64,000 bases of DNA. Source: Paludibacteraceae bacterium (GTDB taxonomy: Bacteria > Bacteroidota > Bacteroidia > Bacteroidales > Paludibacteraceae). The DNA is taken from positions 1 through 64,000 of the forward strand of contig JAKSNF010000009.1 in the NCBI GenBank assembly GCA_024400115.1, in the 5' to 3' direction. A program made the translations under genes and the position numbers. Under the pieces are notes generated by a model that saw nothing but the letters and a program-made list of their open reading frames with translations, was not told the origin of the DNA and did not search any database. Below are positions 16,261 through 25,464 of the stretch, in pieces. How positions within the stretch are numbered: the first letter of the stretch is position 1; each line of letters starts with the position of its first letter.

Positions 16261-16885
16261 CTAAAGCTGCCAAACGGCTGAGGTATTTACCGAGGATGTC
16301 AAACTCAAGGTTCACTTTAGTACCGACCTCAATGAACTTGAAGTTCGTATTCTCGTGTGTATAAGGGATGATACAAACGGAGACATACCCCTTGCCGTCC
16401 CGTACATCGGGTTCGCAGACGGTGAGGCTCACGCCGTTGATAGAGACAGAACCTTTATCGACCGTGAAATAGCCACGGCGAATCATCTCTTTATCTGAGT
16501 CATACTCGAAGCGGTAGTACCAACTACCCTCCGTCTCGTGCACATCAATACAACGTGCCGTTTGGTCCACGTGCCCTTGCACGATATGTCCATCGAGGCG
16601 TTCGCTCAAAAGCATAGAGCGCTCCACATTAACCCAATCGCCAACCTTGAGGTCGTCCAAGTTGGTGCGGTTAAGGGTCTCCTGCATCGCCGTGACGGTA
16701 TATAGGCAGGTTCCATCCGGCTCCGGAGTGAGTTTGACAACTGTAAGACAAACGCCATTATGGGCGATACTCTGGTCGATAGAAAGAGCGTCCGTATAGG
16801 GGGAACGCAAGGTGAAGTGTTTATTCGTTTGTTCTTGTTCAATGGCCACTACTTGCGCCATCGTTTCTACTATTCCACTAAACAT
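16256..16885 (-). CDS. ribE: Riboflavin synthase, alpha subunit
   Basis: This 209-residue enzyme dismutates two lumazines to riboflavin. It has the usual two tandem lumazine-binding barrels, both recognisable: MFSGIVETM with NGVCLTV near residue 45, and GHIVQGHVD with INGVSLTV near 145. The start at 16885 (MFSGIVE) is the family start; an upstream in-frame Met would place the ATG before the promoter box at 16914-16921. The 3' end touches a GAAAGACCG array. Confidence 0.92.
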   Translation of the reverse strand: MFSGIVETMAQVVAIEQEQTNKHFTLRSPYTDALSIDQSIAHNGVCLTVVKLTPEPDGTCLYTVTAMQETLNRTNLDDLKVGDWVNVERSMLLSERLDGHIVQGHVDQTARCIDVHETEGSWYYRFEYDSDKEMIRRGYFTVDKGSVSINGVSLTVCEPDVRDGKGYVSVCIIPYTHENTNFKFIEVGTKVNLEFDILGKYLSRLAALV

Positions 16886-16913
16886 AGTTATTCGTTTTTG
16901 CGTAAAAATCGCG

Positions 16914-16921
16914 CAAAGATA
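16914..16921 (-). promoter_or_regulatory. Promoter -7 box of ribE
   Basis: TATCTTTG on the minus strand lies 28 bases before the ribE ATG, divergent from the FKBP promoter. Confidence 0.65.
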
Positions 16922-16929
16922 CAGAAAAA

Positions 16930-16961
16930 TTTGCATATATCCAAAAAAAACTGTAATTTTG
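16930..16961 (+). promoter_or_regulatory. Promoter of the FKBP genes
   Basis: TTTGCATATATCCAAAA at 16930 and TAATTTTG at 16954-16961 have the 20-bp spacing seen elsewhere in the window. Confidence 0.7.
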
Positions 16962-17010
16962 TAGCGAATTTCGGAAATAACGGATTTGTATTTACAAAAT
17001 TTATAATAAT

Positions 17011-17595
17011 ATGGATAAAATTAGTTATGCAATTGGCTTAAGTATGGGCCAAAACCTGATGGGTAGCGGAGTGACCAAAATGGAGTACGCCGACCTCGCA
17101 GAAGGAATCAAAGATGTGTTGGAAAAGAACCAACCGAAGATTAGTTATCAAGAAGCTCAAACCGTATTGGGCAAGTTCTTCCAAGAGTTAGAAGCTAAGA
17201 TTGCCGGTGAGGCTAAAGCAGCCGGTGAGAAATTCCTTGAGGAGAATAAGAAACGTGCCGAAGTGAAGGTGACGGCGAGTGGTTTACAATATGAAGTAAT
17301 TGAAGCCACATTAGGTCAAAAGCCGAAGGCTACGGATAAAGTGAAGGTTCATTATGAGGGCACACTCATTGATGGCACGGTTTTTGATAGCTCTTATCAG
17401 CGTGGGGAGCCTATCACGTTTGGGCTCAATCAGGTGATTGCCGGTTGGACGGAAGGTTTACAACTGATGTCGATTGGTAGCAAGTATAAACTCTATATTC
17501 CTTATAATTTAGGTTATGGAGCGCAAGGTGCAGGAGCGTCGATTCCTCCTTATGCAGCCCTCATCTTTACGGTAGAGTTGCTCGGGATTGAATAG
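17011..17595 (+). CDS. FKBP-type peptidyl-prolyl isomerase
   Basis: This 194-residue protein pairs a helical N-terminal dimerisation region (1-85, FKBP_N/Mip-like) with a C-terminal FKBP domain (about 90-194; [41 protein letters not shown]). No signal peptide is visible, so it is likely cytoplasmic. It is followed by a lipoprotein paralogue whose FKBP domain is closely similar, pointing to a tandem duplication with a change of location. Confidence 0.88.
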   Translation: MDKISYAIGLSMGQNLMGSGVTKMEYADLAEGIKDVLEKNQPKISYQEAQTVLGKFFQELEAKIAGEAKAAGEKFLEENKKRAEVKVTASGLQYEVIEATLGQKPKATDKVKVHYEGTLIDGTVFDSSYQRGEPITFGLNQVIAGWTEGLQLMSIGSKYKLYIPYNLGYGAQGAGASIPPYAALIFTVELLGIE

Positions 17596-17655
17596 TTTAG
17601 AGTGGAGAGTTTAGAGTTTAGAGTAGTTAAAAGTTGAAAGTTTAGAGTTTAAAGT
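17595..17655. repeat. TTTAGAG/AAAGTTT heptamer array
   Basis: Tandem 7-bp units fill most of the spacer between the two FKBP genes. Confidence 0.8.
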
Positions 17656-17666
17656 TATATATAATT

Positions 17667-18914
17667 ATGAGAAAAACGATTCTTTTAGCCATGGCGGCGA
17701 TAGCCACCATGGGTTGCGCGAAGAAGTACACAGCGCAAGATGCTATTTTAGTCAATCAAAATGACTCCGTGAATTATGCCATCGGTTTAATGTGGGGTCA
17801 GGATATTAAGATGCAGTTCTTTGCAATGGATAGCACCGATGCTCCCATCACAACTTTTATGACCGCTCTCGAGAAGGCTTATGACGCCAAGGGTGTTGAA
17901 GAAAGCGAGGTCTTCGTATTCGGTAAGAACCTCGGCGCGAGCATTAAAATGTTTGAAAAAGAAGGATTAGGCGCTAATCCCGCTTGGGCAGTGAACGAGA
18001 AGATTCTGCTTCAAGGTCTCGTGAACGGTATTTGCGGTGACTCGATAATGATTCAGCCTGAGGCTGCTTACAATATCGTATCACAAGCATATCAAACATC
18101 AACTACCGATCCTGTTTCAACAGACAAGGTGGTTAAAGTGAAGAAGGCTCCAAAGAAAGCTCTTGTCATTGACTTAAATTCAAAGATAGACACTCTCAAT
18201 TATGCCATAGGTGTTATACAAGGTTCACGCCTGAGTATGATTATCGCACAAGACACCACGGGTGAAGACTTCAAAGATCTCATGAAGGGTATTAACGAAG
18301 CATTAAAAGACAAAAGCGGATATCCGATGCTCTCCATGGCAGGAAAACAAATCTGTTCCACCATCCATGCTTGGGAAGAAAGCGGTCTTATCAACGAGCC
18401 TTCATTGACTGTGGATGTAGAACTGATTAAGCAAGGATTGGTCAATGGAATGTCTAAATATGGTGAATGGAGCATGCAAGATGCCAGCATGTATGTCAAT
18501 CAAGTAAAGAACGAGATTCATTATGGTGCTCAAAAAATAGAAGGTGAAGAGTTCCTGGAAGCAAATAAAGCCAAAGAGGGTGTTATCGTTACCGAAAGCG
18601 GTTTGCAATATGAGGTAATCAAGATGGGTAAGGGTAAGAAACCCGCTGTTACCGATCGCGTACAGGTTCATTATCACGGAACTTTGATTGATGGCACTGT
18701 ATTCGATAGTTCTGTTGAGCGTGGCAAACCCACTTCGTTCGGACTCAATCAAGTGATTGCCGGTTGGACCGAAGGTCTGCAACTCATGCCCGTAGGCAGT
18801 AAATTTAAGTTCTATCTTCCTTATTACTTAGCCTACGGAGAGTCCGGACACGGAGGTATTCCACCCTACGCTACGTTAATATTCGAAGTAGAATTACTCA
18901 GCATTGAGAAGTAA
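17667..18914 (+). CDS. FKBP-type isomerase lipoprotein with duplicated N-domain
   Basis: This 415-residue lipoprotein has a signal peptide with lipobox MGC near residue 17. Two copies of the FKBP N-terminal region follow (about 35-130, [12 protein letters not shown]; about 170-290, [12 protein letters not shown]), then a single C-terminal FKBP domain ([16 protein letters not shown]). The proline isomerase site appears intact. It is predicted to fold proteins in the periplasm or at the outer membrane. The extra N-domain is unusual for FkpA/Mip proteins, which have one. Confidence 0.85.
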   Translation: MRKTILLAMAAIATMGCAKKYTAQDAILVNQNDSVNYAIGLMWGQDIKMQFFAMDSTDAPITTFMTALEKAYDAKGVEESEVFVFGKNLGASIKMFEKEGLGANPAWAVNEKILLQGLVNGICGDSIMIQPEAAYNIVSQAYQTSTTDPVSTDKVVKVKKAPKKALVIDLNSKIDTLNYAIGVIQGSRLSMIIAQDTTGEDFKDLMKGINEALKDKSGYPMLSMAGKQICSTIHAWEESGLINEPSLTVDVELIKQGLVNGMSKYGEWSMQDASMYVNQVKNEIHYGAQKIEGEEFLEANKAKEGVIVTESGLQYEVIKMGKGKKPAVTDRVQVHYHGTLIDGTVFDSSVERGKPTSFGLNQVIAGWTEGLQLMPVGSKFKFYLPYYLAYGESGHGGIPPYATLIFEVELLSIEK

Positions 18915-18928
18915 CCCTACTCCTCATC

Positions 18929-20458
18929 ATGGGTATCATAGCCAAACAGAGTATTAAAGGCACGGTGGTGACGTATATTGGCGTCGCCATCGGCTTTATA
19001 ACGACCTTCTTTGTCATGACCCGCTTCCTCACCACAGAGGAAGTCGGTTTAATTAGGGTCATGATTGATGCCGCCACTCTGTTTGTTGGATTGGCTCAAT
19101 TAGGCACATCGTCCTCGCTCATCCGCTTTGCCCCATGGTTTAAAACAGCGGAACAAGGACAAAGGACAAAGGATGTGCAACAGGCAACTTACCACGGATT
19201 TTGGTTTTGGGCAGTAGTGGTTCCTTTTGTCGGGTTCTTAGTTTTTGCCATTATCTATTGGGCGTGCAAAGTGCCTATAACGCAGTGGTTTGCCGATAAA
19301 TCTCCGCTCTTTGTTGATTATTACTATTTCGTCCTGCCGATAGCTTTCTTCCTGCTTTATCAGACCGTTTTTGAGACGTGTTCTAATGTGCTCATGCGCA
19401 TTGTGGTACCGCGTGCTGTGAGGGAGATTGGTATCCGTATCGGATTGTTAGCGTTATACATACTCTACGCTTTTCGGGTGATATCAATGGATGGCTTCGT
19501 TATCGCCTTATCAGGCGTGTATGCCCTTGCCACACTCATCAACTTAGGCTATGTGCTCGCAACCGAACATATCCGTTTCAAACCCGATTGGGCTTTTCTT
19601 AAAGCCAATACCAAACTGATTCGCGACTACGGTCTCTATACCGGTTTCCTCATTATCTCGGCAGTGACGTCCGTTTTGGCTCCTTCGTTGTCATCTTTCT
19701 TTGTGACGGCACAGATGGGACTGAACTACACGGGTATCTTCGCTATTGCGACCTATATGGCGGTGTTGGTCAGTATTCCCTATCGCTCGGTCACTGCCAT
19801 TGCCGCTCCACAATTAGCGGATGCTATTCAGAAAGGCAGACTTTCCGAGGCCAACACGTTGACCAAGCAAGTGGTTAATAACACCTTTCTGATAGGAGCT
19901 ATTATCTTCCTTGTTATTTGGATCAATATTGACCTTCTCTATGCCGTTCTTCCTAATGGCGAGACGTATAGCGCAGCGCGTACGTGCGTATTTATATTGA
20001 TGCTCAGTCAACTCATTATGGCGGCCTTCAATATCACGCTCAATACCATTAGTTATGGGCGATACTACGCCTTATCCCTTGTGTTAAGTGCTATTCTAAC
20101 GGCAGCAGCCATCATTGCCAATAACCTACTGATTCCACGTTTCGGCATGAACGGCGCGGCAATGAGTAACCTAATTAGTTATGGCTTATATATGGTCTTG
20201 GCGCTTATCGTTGTTATGGGGTGTATGAAGATTAACCCCCTCAGTCGCAAGATGCTCATTACCTTAGGACTGACACTCGTTGTATTAGGACTGAATTATA
20301 GTCTTTGGTACGAGTTTAATCTCCATCAAACCAATGTGTGGATTAGCAGTTTAGTGCGTGACTGTTTGCTGATTCCTTATCTTTTCGTGATTTATAAATT
20401 TCAAGTTTCCGACGAGATTAATGCGTTACTTCGTTCAATTTTCATACCTCGGCACTAA
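18929..20458 (+). CDS. Polysaccharide flippase (Wzx/MATE-like)
   Basis: This 509-residue protein has about 14 hydrophobic segments and the layout of the MOP (Wzx/RfbX, MurJ) exporter superfamily, beginning KQSIKGTVVTYIGVAIGFITTFFV. It likely flips lipid-linked sugars across the inner membrane for O-antigen or capsule. No glycosyltransferase genes are adjacent, so the substrate is open. Its last 38 bp overlap the truA start. Confidence 0.8.
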   Translation: MGIIAKQSIKGTVVTYIGVAIGFITTFFVMTRFLTTEEVGLIRVMIDAATLFVGLAQLGTSSSLIRFAPWFKTAEQGQRTKDVQQATYHGFWFWAVVVPFVGFLVFAIIYWACKVPITQWFADKSPLFVDYYYFVLPIAFFLLYQTVFETCSNVLMRIVVPRAVREIGIRIGLLALYILYAFRVISMDGFVIALSGVYALATLINLGYVLATEHIRFKPDWAFLKANTKLIRDYGLYTGFLIISAVTSVLAPSLSSFFVTAQMGLNYTGIFAIATYMAVLVSIPYRSVTAIAAPQLADAIQKGRLSEANTLTKQVVNNTFLIGAIIFLVIWINIDLLYAVLPNGETYSAARTCVFILMLSQLIMAAFNITLNTISYGRYYALSLVLSAILTAAAIIANNLLIPRFGMNGAAMSNLISYGLYMVLALIVVMGCMKINPLSRKMLITLGLTLVVLGLNYSLWYEFNLHQTNVWISSLVRDCLLIPYLFVIYKFQVSDEINALLRSIFIPRH

Positions 20459-21206
20459 TTATCACGGTTCGCAAACGCAGCCGAACGGTATTACTGTGCA
20501 AGAGACGATGGAGAAAGCCTTCTCCACCATTCTTCGTGAGCCAATCGCTCTCACTTTTGCAGGACGAACAGACGCAGGCGTACATGCCCGAAAGATGGTG
20601 GCGCATTTTGATTTCCCTACTCCTCTACCCCCCTACTCCCAACTCGTTGACAGAGTCAACTCTCTTCTCCCCGACGACATCGCAGTGGAGAAGATTGAGC
20701 AAGTGAGTGACGATTTGCACGCTCGGTTCAGTGCCAAGTCGCGCACATATGAGTATCACATAACAACAGCAAAAGACCCCTTCCTTACGGGTCGTGCGGC
20801 TCGTGTAGCACCCGAATTGGACTTTGAGGCAATGAACAAAGCGGCTCAGTATCTGTTGGGCACACACGACTTTGCCTCCTTCTGCAAGGTTCACACAGAT
20901 GTTAAGACGACTATTTGCACCGTCACTCAAGCGCAATGGACTTTCAGTCCGAAGGATGGTCTTTCAGCCGAAGGCGGTCATACAGCAAAGCGGTCATACA
21001 GCAAGGCGGTCTTCCAAATCACCGCAGATCGGTTCCTTCGGAACATGGTTCGGGCGGTGGTAGGAACGCTGTTCGACATAGGTCGAGGCAAAAGAAAGCC
21101 CGAGGATATGTTGGACATCCTCGAACAAAAAAACCGCTGTTCGGCAGGGCAATCTGCTCCTGCTGAAGGATTATATTTGGTAGATATAACCTATCCTGAG
21201 ATTTAA
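20421..21206 (+). CDS. truA: tRNA pseudouridine synthase A
   Basis: TruA converts U38-U40 of tRNA anticodon arms to pseudouridine. The catalytic aspartate is in FAGRTDAGVHA (about residue 51), and RFLRNMVRAVVGTLFDIGRG near the C-terminus is conserved. Residues of about 174-197 (FSPKDGLSAEGG then KRSYS) are not part of the family; they are the in-frame translation of a GAAAGACCG array at 20941-21012. The insertion sits between core strands just before the RFLRNMVR segment, so the fold can probably tolerate it as a loop. The total of 261 residues is near the usual length. Confidence 0.9.
   Translation: MRYFVQFSYLGTNYHGSQTQPNGITVQETMEKAFSTILREPIALTFAGRTDAGVHARKMVAHFDFPTPLPPYSQLVDRVNSLLPDDIAVEKIEQVSDDLHARFSAKSRTYEYHITTAKDPFLTGRAARVAPELDFEAMNKAAQYLLGTHDFASFCKVHTDVKTTICTVTQAQWTFSPKDGLSAEGGHTAKRSYSKAVFQITADRFLRNMVRAVVGTLFDIGRGKRKPEDMLDILEQKNRCSAGQSAPAEGLYLVDITYPEI
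20941..21012. repeat. Mini-hairpin array inside truA
   Basis: Units read on the minus strand as GAAAGACC or TATGACCG separated by TCCTTCGGA, GCTTTGC and GCCTTCGGC cores. The array is stop-free in the truA frame. Confidence 0.85.
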
Positions 21207-21235
21207 AATTCAGAAAATCATTGCAACCGAGATTG

Positions 21236-21268
21236 GCAGAAAGACTGACAAATTGGCAGTCTTTCTGC
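21236..21268. promoter_or_regulatory. 12-bp hairpin with TTGGCA motifs upstream of htpG
   Basis: GCAGAAAGACTG (21236-21247) pairs perfectly with 21257-21268. TTGGCA occurs three times (21234, 21254, 21271), and the second has the GG-N10-GC spacing of a sigma-54 -24/-12 promoter. The hairpin could instead terminate truA. I cannot decide between these from sequence. Confidence 0.4.
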
Positions 21269-21349
21269 GTTTGGCATAGATATTGATAATAAAAACCTAG
21301 AAACACTAGAAATCCTAGCAAAACTAGAAACACTAAAAAATCAATCGAT

Positions 21350-23356
21350 ATGAACAAAGGTAATATTGGGGTAACGAGTGATAACATCTTCCCCGTCATT
21401 AAGAAGTTTCTGTACAGTGATCACGAGATTTTTCTGCGTGAGTTAATTTCCAATGCCGTTGATGCAACTCAAAAACTGAAGACTCTGTCTTCCGTAGGCG
21501 AGTTCAAGGGCGAGTTAGGCGACACGCGCGTACGCGTTTCCTTAGATAAGAATAAAAAGACCCTTACCGTCTCTGACCACGGAATAGGCATGACTGCCGA
21601 AGAGGAGGATCAGTACATCAACCAGATTGCCATCTCCGGTGCCGAGTCTTTCCTTGACCAATACAAGGACAAAGCGGAAGCCATCATAGGCCATTTTGGA
21701 CTGGGTTTCTACTCTTCCTTCATGGTAGCTAACAAAGTGGAGATCTACACTCAAAGCTACAAGGACGAGGCGAAAGCTGTCCATTGGTCTTGTGAGGGCA
21801 CGCCCGAGTTCCAAATGGAGGACACCATCAAAGCGGAACGCGGAACGGACATCGTGCTGCACATTGACGACGAGTTCACGCAATACCTCGAGGACGCCAC
21901 CATTGAGGGCTTACTCAAAAAGTACTGCAAGTTCCTACCCGTAGAGATTGCTTTTGGTAAGAAGAAAGAGTGGAAGGACGGCAAACAAGTGGAACTGGAC
22001 GAGGAGAATATCATCAACGACATCAATCCCGCTTGGATGCGCAAACCCGCTGACCTCAAGGACGAGGACTATGATAAGTTCTACCACGAACTCTACCCCA
22101 CTCAGTTTGATGAGCCGCTGTTCCATATCCACCTCAATGTTGATTATCCGTTCCACTTAACGGGTATCCTCTATTTCCCGAAGATTAAGAACAACATGGA
22201 TATTCACCGCAATAAGATTCAACTCTATTGCAACCAAGTCTTCGTCACGGATGAGGTGGAGAATATCGTGCCCGAGTACCTCACGCTGTTGCATGGTGTG
22301 ATTGACTCGCCGGATATACCGCTGAACGTGAGCCGCAGTTATCTGCAAAGCGATAATAACGTCAAGAAGATTTCCGGTCATATCACCAAGAAAGTGGCTG
22401 ACAAATTGGCAGAACTATACAAGAACGACCGCGCCGACTTCGAGAAGAAATGGGACGACATCAAACTGTTTATCCAGTTCGGTATGCTCTCCGATGAGAA
22501 GTTCTACGAACGCGCTATCGGTTTTACATTGCTTAAGAACCTCGATGGCAAGTACGCCACCTTAGAGGAATACAAAGCCCAAGTCAAAGAGGCACAGACG
22601 GATAAGGACGGTAACCTCATCATGCTCTACACCAACGATCCCGCTGCTCACTACACCTTCATTGAGCGTGCCAAAGCCAAGGGCTACGACGTACTGCTCA
22701 TGGACGGCGAACTGGATGTTCACGCTATGAGTCAGTTCGAGCAACGGAGTGCCTCCGTAGGCGATAAGAGTGCCTCCGCGGACGAGCAGAGTGCCTCTGC
22801 AGGCGATAAGACCGGTATGCTGCGCTTCGTTCGTATCGACAGTGACACGATTGAGAACATCATCCGCAAGGAGGACGTGAAGAAAGACGAGTACTCCGAC
22901 GAGCAGAAGGAAGGCTTGCGCAAGGCGTTTGAGACGTTCTTGCCCAAGGAGGATAAACTCAATTACTACGTTACTCCCGAAGCCGCTGCTGAGGACGCAC
23001 TGCCTGTTTTCCTCACGCAGAACGAGTTCATGCGTCGAATGAAGGAGATGTCCGCTCACCAGCAAGGTATGAACTTCTACGGTCAGATGCCCGACCAATA
23101 TAATCTGGTACTCAACACCTCGCACCCTATCATCAAGGACTTAGTAGCTAAGATGACCTCTGAGACGGTCATGGAGCAGCCCGAGACGAAGGAGGGCGAA
23201 GAGCCTAAAGCGGCAGTAGAGAAGACCGTTTATACGCTTAGTGGCGAAGATGAGAAACTGAAGCAACTCATTGACATTGCCTTCTTGGCAAGTGGTTTAC
23301 TCAAGGGCGAGGGACTGGCTAAGTTCGTTAACCGCAGCATTGAACTGTTAGGTTAG
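21350..23356 (+). CDS. htpG: Hsp90-family chaperone HtpG
   Basis: This 668-residue chaperone has an N-terminal GHKL ATPase domain (ELISNAVDA with the catalytic Glu near 30; DHGIGMT; GHFGLGFYSSFMV), a middle domain and a C-terminal dimerisation domain. Residues of about 463-487 (QRSASVGDKSASADEQSASA and the following GDK) are a repetitive insertion encoded by a tandem GAGTGCCTC repeat at 22738-22812, in the region joining middle and C-terminal domains. The leader contains a hairpin and a CTAGAAACA-type direct repeat (about 21297-21340). Confidence 0.92.
   Translation: MNKGNIGVTSDNIFPVIKKFLYSDHEIFLRELISNAVDATQKLKTLSSVGEFKGELGDTRVRVSLDKNKKTLTVSDHGIGMTAEEEDQYINQIAISGAESFLDQYKDKAEAIIGHFGLGFYSSFMVANKVEIYTQSYKDEAKAVHWSCEGTPEFQMEDTIKAERGTDIVLHIDDEFTQYLEDATIEGLLKKYCKFLPVEIAFGKKKEWKDGKQVELDEENIINDINPAWMRKPADLKDEDYDKFYHELYPTQFDEPLFHIHLNVDYPFHLTGILYFPKIKNNMDIHRNKIQLYCNQVFVTDEVENIVPEYLTLLHGVIDSPDIPLNVSRSYLQSDNNVKKISGHITKKVADKLAELYKNDRADFEKKWDDIKLFIQFGMLSDEKFYERAIGFTLLKNLDGKYATLEEYKAQVKEAQTDKDGNLIMLYTNDPAAHYTFIERAKAKGYDVLLMDGELDVHAMSQFEQRSASVGDKSASADEQSASAGDKTGMLRFVRIDSDTIENIIRKEDVKKDEYSDEQKEGLRKAFETFLPKEDKLNYYVTPEAAAEDALPVFLTQNEFMRRMKEMSAHQQGMNFYGQMPDQYNLVLNTSHPIIKDLVAKMTSETVMEQPETKEGEEPKAAVEKTVYTLSGEDEKLKQLIDIAFLASGLLKGEGLAKFVNRSIELLG
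22738..22812. repeat. In-frame tandem repeat inside htpG
   Basis: Three copies of a 24-27-bp unit (AGAGTGCCTC-N-AGGCGATA type) add about 25 residues rich in Ser, Ala and Asp. Confidence 0.75.
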
Positions 23357-23492
23357 AGGTTAGAGGACGGTACTGCGTGCCTACTGGTTAGAGGCTAGTA
23401 TCTCGCCTGTAGCGAAGAAATGTGCTCTATCTGTGCTACATCTCCGTAGGTCACCCGTAGGTGTCTGCACCTCATCCAACATTGAGCGTTCG

Positions 23493-24476
23493 TTAATGCT
23501 TTTTTACTATCACGTAAATGATTACCGGAGCACCGACGAGGGCAGAAAGCGTCGAAATAGGTAAAGGATAAACGAAGAGCGACGAGAGAAGGTCGCAAAG
23601 CAAAATAAGGTTCGCCCCCACAAGTGCGCACGTAGGCAGAGTCCAATTATGATTAGTCGAACCTATCAGTTTACGCGCTATATGCGGTACGGCAACGCCA
23701 ATGAAAGCAATCGGTCCGCAGAAAGCTGTTATACCTCCGGCAAGCAGTCCCGTTGTCACTACTATCCCACGACGCACACGGTCGATATGGATTCCAAGCG
23801 AGCGGGCGTAGTCTTCGCCTAAGATAAGTCCGTTAAGCGGTTTAACCAAGACTACACTCAGCACTAAACCAATAACCATAATCGGCAGCAACACCTGCAT
23901 CTCCCCCCATCCTACTCCACTGAGCGAACCTAAGGTCCAAACGATAAAGAGTTTCAAACTGTCCGGATCGGCGAAGTTCTGAATAACACCAATGAGCGCA
24001 CTGGCAAGCGAACCAACCATCAAACCGACTATAAGCAGCGACACACTACTCTTGACCTTACGGCCGACGGCGAGCATGAGGAGAAGGACGATGGCGCTGC
24101 CGATGATTGCTGATGCAATCAAGGAAAGAGGATTGAGGATTGAGGAAGAAGGAAGAAGGATTAGTCCACTGAGCATGGTAAAGAGAGCGACACCGAGGCT
24201 GGCTCCAGAGGAGACGCCAAGGATATAAGGTCCGGCTAACGGATTGCGGAAAAGAGTCTGCATCATCAGTCCACTGATAGACAATGCCGCTCCTGCCAAA
24301 ACAGCCGTTATTGCTTTAGGCAGACGCAAATCGAGCACAATCTGCGATAGGAGCGAATCGCCCTCCAACGCCCGATGGAGCGGAATCCACACACTACCGC
24401 AACAAAGGTCGAGCACAAAAAGCCCAACCAATGAGACTGAAAGAAGAATGACTATGAGTTTATTTTTCCGTTCCAC
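23493..24476 (-). CDS. FecCD/BtuC-type ABC transporter permease
   Basis: This 327-residue integral membrane protein has eight or more hydrophobic segments and the family signatures LRLPKAITAVLAGAALSISGLMMQ and NPLAGPYILGVSSGA, plus GPIAFIGVAVPHIAR near the C-terminus. It transports iron-siderophore, haem or cobalamin across the inner membrane as a dimer with an ATPase that is not encoded here. It starts just after the panB stop (gap of 6 bp). Confidence 0.88.
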   Translation of the reverse strand: MERKNKLIVILLSVSLVGLFVLDLCCGSVWIPLHRALEGDSLLSQIVLDLRLPKAITAVLAGAALSISGLMMQTLFRNPLAGPYILGVSSGASLGVALFTMLSGLILLPSSSILNPLSLIASAIIGSAIVLLLMLAVGRKVKSSVSLLIVGLMVGSLASALIGVIQNFADPDSLKLFIVWTLGSLSGVGWGEMQVLLPIMVIGLVLSVVLVKPLNGLILGEDYARSLGIHIDRVRRGIVVTTGLLAGGITAFCGPIAFIGVAVPHIARKLIGSTNHNWTLPTCALVGANLILLCDLLSSLFVYPLPISTLSALVGAPVIIYVIVKKH

Positions 24477-24482
24477 TAAGCA

Positions 24483-25307
24483 CTAAAAACTTTCGCTTTC
24501 ATTGGGGAAAGAACCCTCCTTGACCGCAGTGATATAATCGCCTACTGCCGTCTTGACCGCCTCGCCTAATTCGGCAAAACGACGCAAGAACTTAGGCTTG
24601 AAGCTCATGTTCAGTCCTAACATATCGTGCAGTACCAAGACTTGACCGTTCGTTCCATTGCCGGCACCTATACCGATAGTGGCACAGTGATACGGTGCTA
24701 CCGCCTCCGTCACTTTCGCTGCCAAAGCAGCCGGAATCTTCTCCATCACAATCGAGAAACAGCCTGCCTTAGCCAACTCAATAGCGTCCGCGATAAGTTG
24801 ATCTGCCTCGGCTTGCTCCTTGGCTCTCAGACCGTAACCGCCAAACTGATGAACAGACTGCGGCGTCAAACCGATATGTCCCATGACGGGTACCCCTGCC
24901 TCAATCATATGGCGTACAGCAGGTAACACCGATGCTCCGCCCTCTAACTTAACGGCATCGCAACCCGACTCCTTGAGCATGCGGATAGCTGAAGCTACGG
25001 CTTGCTCCTCGCTCACTTGGTACGAACCGAAGGGCATATCACTCACCACCAGTGCGTGCTTGGCGGCACGAACGACTCCCTTGGTAAGGAAAATCATCTC
25101 GTCGAGCGTGATGGGAAGTGTGGTTGCATTACCACAAACAACGTTCGAGGCACTATCGCCCACGAGGAACATATCTATACCTGCCTCATCCACTAAAGAG
25201 GCTAAGGTGAAATCATAGGAGGTCAGCATCGTTATCTTGTCACCGGTTGCTGCCATTTGACGAATAGTAGCCGTCGTCACGCGGCTGGATTGAGTATGAA
25301 CGGACAT
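24483..25307 (-). CDS. panB: 3-methyl-2-oxobutanoate hydroxymethyltransferase
   Basis: This 274-residue enzyme makes ketopantoate, the first committed step to pantothenate and CoA. Recognisable segments are MLTSYDFTLASLVDEAGIDMFLVGDS, VKLEGG, and GHIGLTPQSVHQFGGY near 140-155. The promoter box is at 25367-25374 on the minus strand, and most of the 5' leader is a TTATGAA heptamer array (25314-25351). Confidence 0.92.
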   Translation of the reverse strand: MSVHTQSSRVTTATIRQMAATGDKITMLTSYDFTLASLVDEAGIDMFLVGDSASNVVCGNATTLPITLDEMIFLTKGVVRAAKHALVVSDMPFGSYQVSEEQAVASAIRMLKESGCDAVKLEGGASVLPAVRHMIEAGVPVMGHIGLTPQSVHQFGGYGLRAKEQAEADQLIADAIELAKAGCFSIVMEKIPAALAAKVTEAVAPYHCATIGIGAGNGTNGQVLVLHDMLGLNMSFKPKFLRRFAELGEAVKTAVGDYITAVKEGSFPNESESF

Positions 25308-25313
25308 GTTTTG

Positions 25314-25351
25314 AATTATGAATTATGAGTTATGAGTTATGAATTATGAAT
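25314..25351. repeat. TTATGAA/TTATGAG heptamer array
   Basis: Five to six perfect-period 7-bp units form the leader of panB. Confidence 0.85.
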
Positions 25352-25366
25352 TTACAAAATAGGGTG

Positions 25367-25374
25367 CAAAATTA
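25367..25374 (-). promoter_or_regulatory. Promoter -7 box of panB
   Basis: TAATTTTG on the minus strand, 60 bases before the panB ATG. Confidence 0.6.
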
Positions 25375-25402
25375 CAACTTTTTTACAATATAACCAAATT
25401 TA

Positions 25403-25434
25403 TTTGCATATTTCAAAACTTTTCCGTATCTTTG
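25403..25434 (+). promoter_or_regulatory. Promoter of tyrS
   Basis: TTTGCATATTTCAAAA at 25403 and TATCTTTG at 25427-25434 with 20-bp spacing. It rules out the in-frame ATG at 25432 as the start. Confidence 0.75.
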
Positions 25435-25464
25435 CACCCGATTTTGAATAAAACAACACGAAAT

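Noticed and set aside
23357..23492. Gene between htpG and the FecCD permease
   Set aside because: Only short low-quality frames are present and no promoter box is visible.
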